Shown: positions 42,237 to 50,445 of the stretch, piece by piece | Layout of the letters: each line of letters begins with the position of its first letter | How positions within the stretch are numbered: position 1 is the first letter of the stretch | Source: Marivivens niveibacter | GTDB taxonomy: Bacteria > Pseudomonadota > Alphaproteobacteria > Rhodobacterales > Rhodobacteraceae | Direction of reading: 5' to 3' | NCBI RefSeq assembly: GCF_002150005.2 | Contig: NZ_MSPP01000007.1 | Coordinates: 19,848-83,847, forward strand | Length of the DNA: 64,000 nucleotides | Notes under the pieces: model-generated | Database searches by the model: none | Told to the model about the DNA's origin: nothing | Seen by the model: only the letters and a program-made list of their open reading frames with translations | Position numbers and translations under genes: made by a program

Positions 42237-43633
42237 TGTGCGGCCTCCTTCGCGGGCAATGTGCTGGCAGCCTGAACCGCATCGCGCGGGGACAGGCCAT
42301 ATAGGGTAAGGGCAGGGCCGTTCAGGCCTGCGTCGGTCATGGTGGGTTCCAGATCTTGCAGAGTGGTCGCGATCACGCGGGTATCTGCACGGCTGGCGTT
42401 TTCAATAATGGTGACGGCCGTTAGCGGGTCAGCGCCATGCATCAGCAAACGGCCCTGAACGAAACGGGCGGCTTTTTTGCCCATATAGATTGCGGCGACT
42501 TCACCAGTCTGGGCCAAAGCCCGCCAATCATGATCGGCAAAGCCTTTCATGTCGTGGCCCGTGACCAGACGCACCGACGAATTGCGGTCGCGTTTGGTCA
42601 GGCTCTGGCCGATTTGTGCAACAGCGGCGGATGCGGCGGTGATGCCGGGCACGATACGGTATTCAATGCCTGCGGCGGTGATCGCGTCAATCTCTTCGTC
42701 CAGACGGCCGAACACGGTTGGGTCGCCCGATTTCAGGCGCACAACATGGTGGCCGTCTTTGGCGTGCTGAACGATCAGGTCGTTGATGCGGTCCTGCGAC
42801 ATGGATTTGCCGAAACCCTCTTTGCCTGCGTTGACCATGATGGCTTCGCGGCGGGCAAGTTCCAGAATTTCAGGCGATACCAGACGGTCATAGATTACGA
42901 CGTCAGCGGCATCCAACGCCTTGCGTGCCTTAAGCGTCAGCAGTTCAGGATCACCGGGGCCTGCGCCGACCAGATCAACGTGACCTTTGCGGCCATCGGT
43001 GAATAGGTGACGGTCCAGCGTGGTTTCCAGCGCGTTCTGAACGCCCTGTTTGCCAGCGGTTTCAAATGCGCGTGGGCCAGATTTGAAATAGTAATCCGCC
43101 CAGAATTCACGGCGTTTGCGGCCCATCGGCAGGATGTCGGCGGCGGCGCGGAACGCTTTGCCCATGCGGGCCAGAAGGCCCAGATTGGAAGGTAGGCGCT
43201 GTTCCAGATCGGCTTTGATCGCGCGGGCCAGTACGGGCGCTGCGCCTTCGGTGCCGATGGCAACGGTCACAGGATCACGGTCCACGATTGCTGGCGTGAT
43301 AAAGTCAGAGTTGTGCAGGTCATCAACCACATTGACCAACGCGCCTTCGTCATGGGCGATGGCGATTACGCGCGCATCCTCTAACGCGTCTTCGTTTGCG
43401 GCATAAACCAAACGGGCACACATCGCATCACCGTAGTCAAAATGACGCTGAACAAGACGTAGGCGTTTCTGCGCGGCCAATTCCAACAGGTCTGCATGTG
43501 GATCAGCTGCGAATACGGTGATGTTCGCCTCGGTCTTGAGCAGCAGACGCAATTTCGCAAGCGCAGCTTCGCCGCCGCCCGAAAGGACGATCCGGCGGCC
43601 TGCGACCGAAAGAAAGACTGGAAAGTGCTGCAT
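42233..43633 (-). CDS. cysG: Siroheme synthase (multifunctional CysG)
   Basis: 466 aa, fused precorrin-2 dehydrogenase/sirohydrochlorin ferrochelatase (about residues 1-210; FPVFLSVAGRRIVLSGGGEAA) and uroporphyrin-III C-methyltransferase (about 217-460; HVDLVGAGPGDPELLTLKAR, VIYDRLVSPEIL, RLKSGDPTVFGR). It makes the siroheme needed by CysI downstream. First gene of the six-gene operon. Confidence 0.95.
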   Translation of the reverse strand: MQHFPVFLSVAGRRIVLSGGGEAALAKLRLLLKTEANITVFAADPHADLLELAAQKRLRLVQRHFDYGDAMCARLVYAANEDALEDARVIAIAHDEGALVNVVDDLHNSDFITPAIVDRDPVTVAIGTEGAAPVLARAIKADLEQRLPSNLGLLARMGKAFRAAADILPMGRKRREFWADYYFKSGPRAFETAGKQGVQNALETTLDRHLFTDGRKGHVDLVGAGPGDPELLTLKARKALDAADVVIYDRLVSPEILELARREAIMVNAGKEGFGKSMSQDRINDLIVQHAKDGHHVVRLKSGDPTVFGRLDEEIDAITAAGIEYRIVPGITAASAAVAQIGQSLTKRDRNSSVRLVTGHDMKGFADHDWRALAQTGEVAAIYMGKKAARFVQGRLLMHGADPLTAVTIIENASRADTRVIATTLQDLEPTMTDAGLNGPALTLYGLSPRDAVQAASTLPAKEAAQ

Positions 43634-43655
43634 GTGTAAGCTCCGATTTCTGCAC

Positions 43656-43670
43656 TTTATATAGGATAAA
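43656..43670. promoter_or_regulatory. AT-rich inverted repeat in the cysG/Lrp divergent region
   Basis: TTTAT-ATAGG-ATAAA, 15 bp, in the 134-nt space between cysG and the divergent Lrp-type gene. AT-rich short palindromes of this size suit an Lrp/AsnC operator; this is a guess from position and shape. Confidence 0.3.
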
Positions 43671-43767
43671 ATTCCCCATTCTGCCTATTGCGTCGGGCAA
43701 ATAAGGACGTATGTTTCAGCTGCGTTGCCATCGGTAACGGGTGTTCCAAATGAACGGAGAAATCGGG

Positions 43768-44229
43768 ATGGCGTTTCGAATTGACGATATGGATCGGAAA
43801 ATTCTCAAACAATTGCAGGCCGACGCGGCACAGTCGTTGGACGATATCGCCCGTGAAGTAGGCTCTTCCAAGACGCCAGTTTGGAATCGCATCCGTAAAA
43901 TGAAAGAGGCAGGCATCATCGGTCGGCAGACCGTTTTTCTGGATGCCGAAGCGTTAGGGTTCGAGGCTTGTTTCTTTGTCTTGATCCGCACCAGCGCCCA
44001 TGAAAAAGACTGGCAAGACCGGTTTCTTGCGGCGCTAAAGGCACGTCCTGAGGTGCAAGAGGCGCACCGACTGGCAGGGGACATTGATTACATCCTCAAG
44101 GTGCGTGTGAAAAACGCGCGGGCCTATGACGAATTTTACCAAGCCCTGATTTCTGAGGTGCGGATTCACAACGTGACAGCACTGCTATCGATGGAAGAAA
44201 TCAAATCGACCTTAGATTTGCCGCTGTAG
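43768..44229 (+). CDS. Lrp/AsnC-family transcriptional regulator
   Basis: 153 aa from ATG 43768, chosen because CGGAGAAATCGGG gives a good ribosome site; GTG 43741 and ATG 43750 are in frame. HTH: LDDIAREVGSSKTPVWNRIR (about 22-42); the C-terminal RAM/ACT-like domain contains EAHRLAGDIDYILKVRV. Divergent from the cysG operon, so a role in sulfur assimilation control is plausible. Confidence 0.9.
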   Translation: MAFRIDDMDRKILKQLQADAAQSLDDIAREVGSSKTPVWNRIRKMKEAGIIGRQTVFLDAEALGFEACFFVLIRTSAHEKDWQDRFLAALKARPEVQEAHRLAGDIDYILKVRVKNARAYDEFYQALISEVRIHNVTALLSMEEIKSTLDLPL

Positions 44230-44231
44230 AA

Positions 44232-45398
44232 CTAGGCCTTCTTGACGGTCAGCTGTTCCAATCCGTGGAAATGAAAAACATCAGCATATTGGGGTTGCCC
44301 ATCTAAACGCAGATTGGGGAACCGTTGTTGCAACGTGCGTAAGGCAATCAACAGTTCTAATCTTGCAAGGGGCGCACCAACGCAGAAATGGATGCCTCCG
44401 CCAAAACTGGTGTTCTTTGGACCAGAGCGATCGGGTTTAAACTGATCAGGGTCCTCATAGGCCAGTGGGTCACGGTTCGCGGCTGCCAATAGGCACCCGA
44501 TCTGATCGCCCCGTTTGAATGGATGACCAAAGAGTTCGACGTCTTCGTATACCCAGCGTGTGAACATATGCAGCGGCGGATCAAAGCGAATGACTTCTTC
44601 GACTGTGGCGGGGGTAATTGGTGGGTAACCGTTTTGTAGAAGGGTATAAACCCCGTTGCCCAGCGTATGAACCGTCGCTTCGTGGCCAGCGTTCAATAGT
44701 AAGATAACCGTTGTGATCAGTTCATCGGTAGAAAGCTTTTCGCCTTCCTCTTCTGCGCGGATCAGTTCGGAAATAAGATCGTCTGCTGGGGCAAGTCGCT
44801 TTTCATCGATAAAGCTGCGAATGAAATCAGCAAACTCTTGTGCGGCTTTTGCGGCAGCCAATTCGATGTCTTTAGTGCGGCGGGCCTGATAAATCGCGAC
44901 CATATCGTTTGACCACGCCAGTAATTGGTCTGCATAGGACGCAGGAACGCCCAGTAGGTGACAGATCACTATAACTGGCAAAGGGCGGGCATAGAGATCC
45001 AATAGATCAAACGGTCCGTCAGGGAATTGATCCATCAAATCATGGCACAGCGTTTCGATCATCGGTTCTAACGCTGCGATGCGCCGAGATGTAAATGCGC
45101 GCATGACCAATGACCGAAGGCGTGTATGACGGGGCGGTTCCAGTTCCAACATCGAATGGTTTTCGATCGCATAAAACGGACGCAGATGTTCGGGGATATT
45201 AGGTGCTTTTTCTGGCGGCGCTTCGCGTCCTAGCCGTCGATCTTTTAGCAATGCAGATACAGCGCGGTGCGATACGGCACAGGGTAGGTCATAATCATCC
45301 CAATAGAAAATATCACCAGCCGCACGGGCGCGGTCGTAAAACGCATAAGGGGATTGAACAAAGTCGGTATCAGTCGGCGACTGCTGAAATTTTTTCAT
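44232..45398 (-). CDS. Cytochrome P450
   Basis: 388-aa soluble bacterial P450. Heme-binding loop FGGGIHFCVGAPLARLE with the Cys ligand (about residue 340); the I-helix LLNAGHEATVHTLGN carries the acid/Thr pair for oxygen activation (here ExT); the K-helix ExxR is EEVIRFDP. No ferredoxin partner gene adjoins it, but fpr is 5 kb away. The substrate cannot be inferred. Its ATG is back to back with the open frame of dctB (CATATG at 45396-45401). Confidence 0.93.
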   Translation of the reverse strand: MKKFQQSPTDTDFVQSPYAFYDRARAAGDIFYWDDYDLPCAVSHRAVSALLKDRRLGREAPPEKAPNIPEHLRPFYAIENHSMLELEPPRHTRLRSLVMRAFTSRRIAALEPMIETLCHDLMDQFPDGPFDLLDLYARPLPVIVICHLLGVPASYADQLLAWSNDMVAIYQARRTKDIELAAAKAAQEFADFIRSFIDEKRLAPADDLISELIRAEEEGEKLSTDELITTVILLLNAGHEATVHTLGNGVYTLLQNGYPPITPATVEEVIRFDPPLHMFTRWVYEDVELFGHPFKRGDQIGCLLAAANRDPLAYEDPDQFKPDRSGPKNTSFGGGIHFCVGAPLARLELLIALRTLQQRFPNLRLDGQPQYADVFHFHGLEQLTVKKA

Positions 45399-45455
45399 AT
45401 GGTCAAAATGCCGATCCCACTGGTCAAGGCAAGTGCGGTTTTCTATCTTACGGCC

Positions 45456-47192
45456 ATGAAGTCATTATTTCCCAACAGATTGATTGCGCCTTTGGCATTC
45501 AGCACCTTTGTTGCGCTGTTGTCATGGGGCGTTTGGGAATTGGGCTATCGGTCCTCTTTGGAACAACTGGCGCGCCGCGGCGAATCTGATCTGGCATTGG
45601 CAGCCGACCGCCTGACAGGGGAATTGCAGGGATTTCGCGAACTTGCTGCATTGATGTCCGATCATCCGGTTGTCGCCAGCGCATTGGGCGGTGCCTATGT
45701 CCAAGATACTTTGGCTGAAATCGCTGATAAAACGGGCGCGCTGAACCTGTCGGTTATCGATACCTCGGGTCTAGAGATCGCAAGCGCGCGCGGCGATTAT
45801 CATTTCGTCGGTGATCGCACGGGGTTTGAACGTGCGATGGACGGTGCGCTGGGCGTCGAACATATGCGCAGTGATCGGTTTAATCGACGGGTGTTTGTCT
45901 TTTACGCGCCGATTTTCGGTGTGCGAGGGCCAGTTACGGGCGTGGTGTCGGTCACGGTTGATGTCGAAGCAATTGAATCGTCATGGCGTGGTGATCAGCA
46001 GGCGATTTATTTCACAGACAGTGACAGGTTGATCTTTATATCTAACCGCTCTGAACTGGTGCTGTTGTCAAAGTCGGAAAATCTGACCTCGCAGGATCAA
46101 GTCGAGCCGTTTTTTGAATACCAAACTCAGTCGCGCTATGGGCACGAAGTTTGGTTGATTGACGGTGGTCGATATTTGCCCACCACGGCACTGCACCTTC
46201 AGTTAGAGATGCCGACCGTTGATTTGCTGGGCGAGGCATTACTGGACGTGGCTCCGGCGCGCCAACTTGCTGGATTGCAGGTGGCGGTTGCGGCGGCGTT
46301 GTGCCTTGCATTCGGTGCGATGCTGTTTTGGGCGACAGAACGTAGGCGAACATTGGCGATCGCCAATCGCCAGCTAGAAGCCCGCGTTCAAAAACGCACT
46401 GCGGAGCTGGAGGAAACAGCGGTTGAACTGCGCCGCGAGGTCGTTGAACGTGCCGCAGCCGAGGCGCGATTGAAGAAGGCGCAGGATGATTTGGTGCAGG
46501 CTGGTAAACTGTCTGCATTGGGGCAAATGTCAGCGGGCATTAGCCACGAGCTGAACCAGCCATTGATGGCCATTCGTTCCTTTGCCGAAAATGCCGAAGC
46601 GTTTTTGGAACGTGGAAAACCCGAACGCACCGCGGAAAACCTTAGTCGAATTTCGGAACTTGTTCGTAGAATGGGACGCATTATCAAAAACTTGCGTGCC
46701 TTTTCTAAACAAGAAAGCGAACCGCTGACAGATGTAGAATTGGGCGCCGCCATCGATGCAACATTAGAAATGGCTGCCGCTAAAGCACGCCAAGAAAATG
46801 CTGTGATAAGATGGGACGGTATGTCTGCGCCGCTGTGGGTTCGCGCGGGCGAAGTCCGGCTACAGCAGGTGCTGTTGAACCTGATCTCCAACGCGATTGA
46901 TGCAATGGAAGGCCAAGATGAAAAAACGGTGCGCGTCGCAGTGGCCTCTGGTGACCGCGTCACGGTCGCTGTGCGCGACCACGGACCAGGTATTGCCGAA
47001 CCAGAGAAAATATTCGATCCGTTTTATTCGACAAAACAGGTTGGCGCAGCCGAAGGTATGGGGCTGGGGTTGTCGATTTCCTATGGTTTGGTCCAAAGCT
47101 TTGGCGGGGCGATCCGCGGGCGTAACCATCCCGATGGCGGCGCAATTTTCACCATTGAATTAGATGCCGCAAAACGGCGCGAGGACGCATGA
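45456..47192 (+). CDS. dctB: C4-dicarboxylate sensor histidine kinase DctB
   Basis: 578 aa from ATG 45456; ATG 45399 is also in frame, so the start is uncertain. Two membrane helices (about residues 8-30 and 268-290) flank a double-Cache periplasmic domain. A coiled coil then leads to the kinase core: H-box SAGISHELNQPLMAIRSFAE, N-box NLISNAIDAM, and G-boxes DHGPGIAEPEKIFDPFYSTK and GMGLGLSISYGLVQSFGGA. It overlaps dctD by 4 nt. Senses succinate, fumarate or malate in known members. Confidence 0.9.
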   Translation: MKSLFPNRLIAPLAFSTFVALLSWGVWELGYRSSLEQLARRGESDLALAADRLTGELQGFRELAALMSDHPVVASALGGAYVQDTLAEIADKTGALNLSVIDTSGLEIASARGDYHFVGDRTGFERAMDGALGVEHMRSDRFNRRVFVFYAPIFGVRGPVTGVVSVTVDVEAIESSWRGDQQAIYFTDSDRLIFISNRSELVLLSKSENLTSQDQVEPFFEYQTQSRYGHEVWLIDGGRYLPTTALHLQLEMPTVDLLGEALLDVAPARQLAGLQVAVAAALCLAFGAMLFWATERRRTLAIANRQLEARVQKRTAELEETAVELRREVVERAAAEARLKKAQDDLVQAGKLSALGQMSAGISHELNQPLMAIRSFAENAEAFLERGKPERTAENLSRISELVRRMGRIIKNLRAFSKQESEPLTDVELGAAIDATLEMAAAKARQENAVIRWDGMSAPLWVRAGEVRLQQVLLNLISNAIDAMEGQDEKTVRVAVASGDRVTVAVRDHGPGIAEPEKIFDPFYSTKQVGAAEGMGLGLSISYGLVQSFGGAIRGRNHPDGGAIFTIELDAAKRREDA

Positions 47193-48421
47193 CAAAACAC
47201 GTTCTATTGGTCGACGACGACCGCGAAGTCCGCGAAGCATTGGGTCAAACTCTAGAATTGGCGGATTTAGAGCCCATTTTGGCGGGGTCATTCGTTGAGG
47301 CGAAGGATCATATCCTAAAATCCTTTGATGGGGTCATCGTCTCGGATGTTCGTATGCCAGGCAAAGATGGTTTTGAGCTGTTGGAATTTGCCCAAGCGCA
47401 AGACAAAGAACTGCCGGTAATTCTGCTGACTGGCGAAGGTGATGTGCCAATGGCGGTTCGGGGCATTAGCGGCGGGGCGTTTAGTTTTCTGGAAAAGCCC
47501 TGTTCGCCCAAAGACCTGATTGCCACTGTTGAACGCGCGTTGAAAACCCGCACGTTGGTTATGGAAAACAGACGGCTACGACGCGAAGTGGAAACGGGCG
47601 ATGCGGCTGCGCGATTACTGCGCGGTACGTCCCAGCAAGCCGCCCGCCAGCGTGATCAGGCACGTGCCGTTGCCCGAACATCTGCAGATGTGTTGATAAC
47701 GGGCGAACCGGGGGTGCTGACACCCAAAATGGCCGAGGTTGTTCACATGCTGTCGGCGCGGGCAAACGCGCCTTTCCTGAAATTTCCGGCGGCCTCTATG
47801 ACGCCAGAAAACCTAGCTGCGGCGCTACGCGATGCCGTGGATGGGTCGATATTCTTGGACGAAATTGCGAATCTTTCGGCGTCGGCTCAGTTCGCGCTGC
47901 TTGACGCGATGGAGGATCATGACCGTGCGCGGATTATGGCGGGGACATATGCCGACCTAAGCAAAGCAGCGGAGGAAGGTCGGTTTTCACCTGACCTGTA
48001 TTACCGGCTACAGGCAGCGACGATACGGATTGCGCCTTTGCGTGAGCGCCCCGAAGATATTCCTGTATTGTTTCGCCATTACGTAGATATCGCCTGTGAA
48101 CAGTCTGGTCTGCCCATTCCAGTCATTACGCCAGAAATCGTGGCAAGGCTTATGGCGCAAGATTGGCCGGGAAATGCACGGTCGCTGATGACGGCGGCGA
48201 TGCGGTTTGCCATGGGGCTTTCTGATGGCGAAGATTCTCGGGTTGCTGATTTAGGGCTGAACGAACAATTGGCCCAAGTTGAAAGGTCGTTGTTGATAGC
48301 CGCGCTGACGCGCCATCAGGGAAACGCAACCGAAGCAGCAAAGAGCCTGAAGCTACCGCGCAAGACCTTTTATGACAAATTGACCAAGCACGAGATTCGA
48401 GCAGACGATTATCGAGTATGA
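47189..48421 (+). CDS. dctD: DctD-type response regulator with degenerate AAA+ domain
   Basis: 410 aa. The receiver has D9-D11, phospho-acceptor D53 (VSDVRMPGKDG) and K103 (FLEKPCSP). The central AAA+ domain (about 165-320) is altered: the Walker A position reads GEPGVLTPK instead of GETGTGKE, and the GAFTGA loop that contacts sigma-54 is missing, only ~16 residues separating FPAASM from the Walker B GSIFLDEI. FSPDLYYRLQ and LRERPEDIPVL are kept. A Fis-type HTH ends the protein (GNATEAAKSLKLPRKTFYDK). It probably acts without sigma-54, as Rhodobacter capsulatus NtrC does. Confidence 0.88.
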   Translation: MTKHVLLVDDDREVREALGQTLELADLEPILAGSFVEAKDHILKSFDGVIVSDVRMPGKDGFELLEFAQAQDKELPVILLTGEGDVPMAVRGISGGAFSFLEKPCSPKDLIATVERALKTRTLVMENRRLRREVETGDAAARLLRGTSQQAARQRDQARAVARTSADVLITGEPGVLTPKMAEVVHMLSARANAPFLKFPAASMTPENLAAALRDAVDGSIFLDEIANLSASAQFALLDAMEDHDRARIMAGTYADLSKAAEEGRFSPDLYYRLQAATIRIAPLRERPEDIPVLFRHYVDIACEQSGLPIPVITPEIVARLMAQDWPGNARSLMTAAMRFAMGLSDGEDSRVADLGLNEQLAQVERSLLIAALTRHQGNATEAAKSLKLPRKTFYDKLTKHEIRADDYRV

Positions 48422-48425
48422 GCGT

Positions 48426-48476
48426 GTGCGGTTTTCCACACACCCCGCCGCAAATGAGTGTGTGGAAATCCGCCAC
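48426..48476. promoter_or_regulatory. Long inverted repeat upstream of dctP, possible DctD binding site
   Basis: GTGCGGTTTTCCACACAC (48426-48443) is repeated inverted as GTGTGTGGAAATCCGCCAC (48458-48476), with 14 nt between. It begins 4 nt after the dctD stop and ends about 174 nt before dctP. No T-run follows, so it is unlike a terminator. Position suits an upstream activator site. Confidence 0.5.
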
Positions 48477-48513
48477 AGTGCATATGCAGCATTTGATTTG
48501 ATGTTCAATTTAT

Positions 48514-48527
48514 CAATTAAATAATTG
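48514..48527. promoter_or_regulatory. Perfect AT palindrome CAATTAAATAATTG in the dctP promoter region
   Basis: CAATTA and TAATTG flank an AA centre in a very AT-rich 60-nt stretch (48496-48550), which may also act as an UP element. No -24/-12 sigma-54 motif (GG-N10-GC) is visible between here and dctP. Confidence 0.3.
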
Positions 48528-48649
48528 TTTTTAATAAATAAAAAGTAACCGTTGTTGTTTTTGCAATATGGGCTTGCGCCAGTTGCATGTGTGCCGTTTT
48601 TTTACGCCATCGTCGTAAACGGACGACAAACCCTTTGGGAGGACAACAA

Positions 48650-49666
48650 ATGAAATTCATGAAATTCGCGGTATCGGCCGCTGCTCTGTCTGTCGCTGCA
48701 AACGCTGCTTACGCTGACACCATGGGCTGTGACGACGGTGAGATGGTCGTTAAATTCGCGCACGTGACCAACACCGACCGCCACCCTAAAGGCTTGGCTG
48801 CGAGCCTGCTGCAGGAACGCGTCAACGCTGAGATGGACGGCGTTATGTGCATGGAAGTTTACCCGAACTCCACCCTGTACAACGATGACCAAGTTCTAGA
48901 AGCAATGCTGCAGGGCGACGTTCAGCTGGCTGCGCCTTCGCTGTCGAAGTTCGAAACCTTCACCAAGCAATTCCGCATTTTCGACCTGCCATTCATGTTC
49001 GTAAACATGGACGCTGTTGATGCATTCCAAGCATCCGAAACCGGTCAGGCAATGCTGGATTCGATGCAGCGCCGCGGCCTGCAAGGTCTGGGTTTCTGGC
49101 ACAACGGCATGAAGCAGTTCTCGGCTAACGTTCCTCTGGAATCGCCATCGGACGCTGAAGGCCTGAAATTCCGTGTTCAGACTTCGGACGTTCTGGTTGC
49201 ACAGATGGAAGCACTGGGCGCATCGCCACAGCCAATGGCATTCTCGGAAGTTTACGGCGCGCTGCAAACCGGCGTTGTTGACGGTCAGGAAAACACCTGG
49301 TCGAACATCTACGGCCAGAAATTCTTTGAGGTACAGGACGGTACCACCGAAACCAACCACGGTGTTCTGGACTACCTGGTTGTGACCTCGGTTGACTGGC
49401 TGGACAGCCTGGACGCAGACGTTCGTGACCAGTTCCTGACCATCTTCGGCGAAGTTTCGGCAGAGCGTAACGCAGCTGTTGGCGAAGTTGACGCAGACAA
49501 CCGTCAGGCTGTTCTGGATGCAGGCGGCGTGATCCGCGAACTGACCGCTGAACAGCGTGCAGAGTGGGTCGAAACCATGCAGCCAGTATGGGCTCAATTC
49601 CTAGAAGATGTTGGTCAAGAGAACATCGACGCAGCCCAAGCAATCAACGCTTCGGTCGCAAACTAA
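48650..49666 (+). CDS. dctP: TRAP transporter solute-binding protein DctP
   Basis: 338 aa from ATG 48650 behind a strong GGGAGG site. Signal peptide about residues 1-21 (ALSVAANAAYA). The binding domain shows VVKFAHVTNTDRHPKGLAA, FSEVYGALQTGVVDGQENTW (conserved Arg/Gln-Glu-Asn site region) typical of the DctP family. A periplasmic binder of C4-dicarboxylates, judged from the DctB/DctD neighbours. Its codon use looks strongly biased (few rare codons), consistent with high expression. Confidence 0.93.
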   Translation: MKFMKFAVSAAALSVAANAAYADTMGCDDGEMVVKFAHVTNTDRHPKGLAASLLQERVNAEMDGVMCMEVYPNSTLYNDDQVLEAMLQGDVQLAAPSLSKFETFTKQFRIFDLPFMFVNMDAVDAFQASETGQAMLDSMQRRGLQGLGFWHNGMKQFSANVPLESPSDAEGLKFRVQTSDVLVAQMEALGASPQPMAFSEVYGALQTGVVDGQENTWSNIYGQKFFEVQDGTTETNHGVLDYLVVTSVDWLDSLDADVRDQFLTIFGEVSAERNAAVGEVDADNRQAVLDAGGVIRELTAEQRAEWVETMQPVWAQFLEDVGQENIDAAQAINASVAN

Positions 49667-49670
49667 GACA

Positions 49671-49705
49671 AACAAGGCCGGATCCGGCTGGCCTTGTTGA
49701 TTTTT
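49671..49705 (+). terminator. Intra-operon hairpin after dctP
   Basis: AACAAGGCC (49671-49679), 10-nt loop, GGCCTTGTT (49690-49698), then GATTTTT. Shaped as a terminator but inside the dctPQM operon, so it probably reduces read-through into dctQM or protects dctP mRNA. Confidence 0.7.
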
Positions 49706-49735
49706 CGGCGGGCGCCATATGTGCCCGCCGATTTT
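49706..49735 (+). terminator. Second intra-operon hairpin before dctQ
   Basis: CGGCGGGC (49706-49713), 9-nt loop, GCCCGCCG (49723-49730), then ATTTTA. Directly follows the previous hairpin. Confidence 0.55.
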
Positions 49736-49760
49736 ACATCCGGGGATGTAGGGGACAAAC

Positions 49761-50441
49761 ATGGCGTACAAATATCAGCCCACTGGGCCCGTTTCACGCA
49801 TGATCCACGAAGTCGAAGAAACAGTTATTGCTGTACTTCTGGGGCTCATGACACTGGTTACGTTTACCAATGTTATCTTACGCTACGCATTTAATTCACA
49901 GTTGATCTGGGGTTTGGAACTGACCCTGATCCTGTTTGCGTGGTTGGTGCTATTTGGCATCTCATACGGTTTCAAAGTCACCATGCACTTGGGCGTAGAC
50001 GCCGTCGTAGCATTGGTGAGCAAACCGATCAAATTCACAATGGTTTTGATCGCGGCTGCTGTAACGCTGGCCTATGTGCTGCTCCTCCTCAAAGGCGCAT
50101 GGGATTACTGGGCACCATTCGCGGGATTTGACGCGACAACGGGACGTTGGTTCCCTACCGGTTTTGCAAACAGCCGCGATCAGGGGTGGTATGAAACCGA
50201 ACAAATTCCAATCCCGTTCCTGCAAGGCTGGTTGGAAGCCACGTTCAACATGGGCGAAGCCTATGAAAAAATGCCGCGCCTTGTTCCGTATTTCATCCTG
50301 CCTTTTGGTGTTTTGCTGATGGTGATCCGCGTTGTTGAAACAACCGCTCGTATCGTCAAAGCCCGTGAAGGTTCGTTGATTGTCAGCCACGAAGCTGAAG
50401 ATGCCGTCGAAGAAGCGGCAGCCCTAAACAAGGAAGACTAA
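49761..50441 (+). CDS. dctQ: TRAP transporter small permease DctQ
   Basis: 226 aa, longer than the usual ~170-200. Four membrane helices: about residues 25-45, 55-75, 95-115 and 175-195. The extra length is a periplasmic or cytoplasmic loop between helices 3 and 4 (APFAGFDATTGRWFPTGF ... FLQGWLEATFNM). It pairs with DctM to form the permease. Ends 4 nt before dctM. Confidence 0.92.
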   Translation: MAYKYQPTGPVSRMIHEVEETVIAVLLGLMTLVTFTNVILRYAFNSQLIWGLELTLILFAWLVLFGISYGFKVTMHLGVDAVVALVSKPIKFTMVLIAAAVTLAYVLLLLKGAWDYWAPFAGFDATTGRWFPTGFANSRDQGWYETEQIPIPFLQGWLEATFNMGEAYEKMPRLVPYFILPFGVLLMVIRVVETTARIVKAREGSLIVSHEAEDAVEEAAALNKED

Positions 50442-50445
50442 GATA

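Noticed and set aside
48540..48600. Possible sigma-54 promoter upstream of dctP (TGGGCTTGCGCCAGTTGCA)
   Set aside because: The GG to GC spacing is 12-13 nt, not 10, so it does not fit a -24/-12 element.
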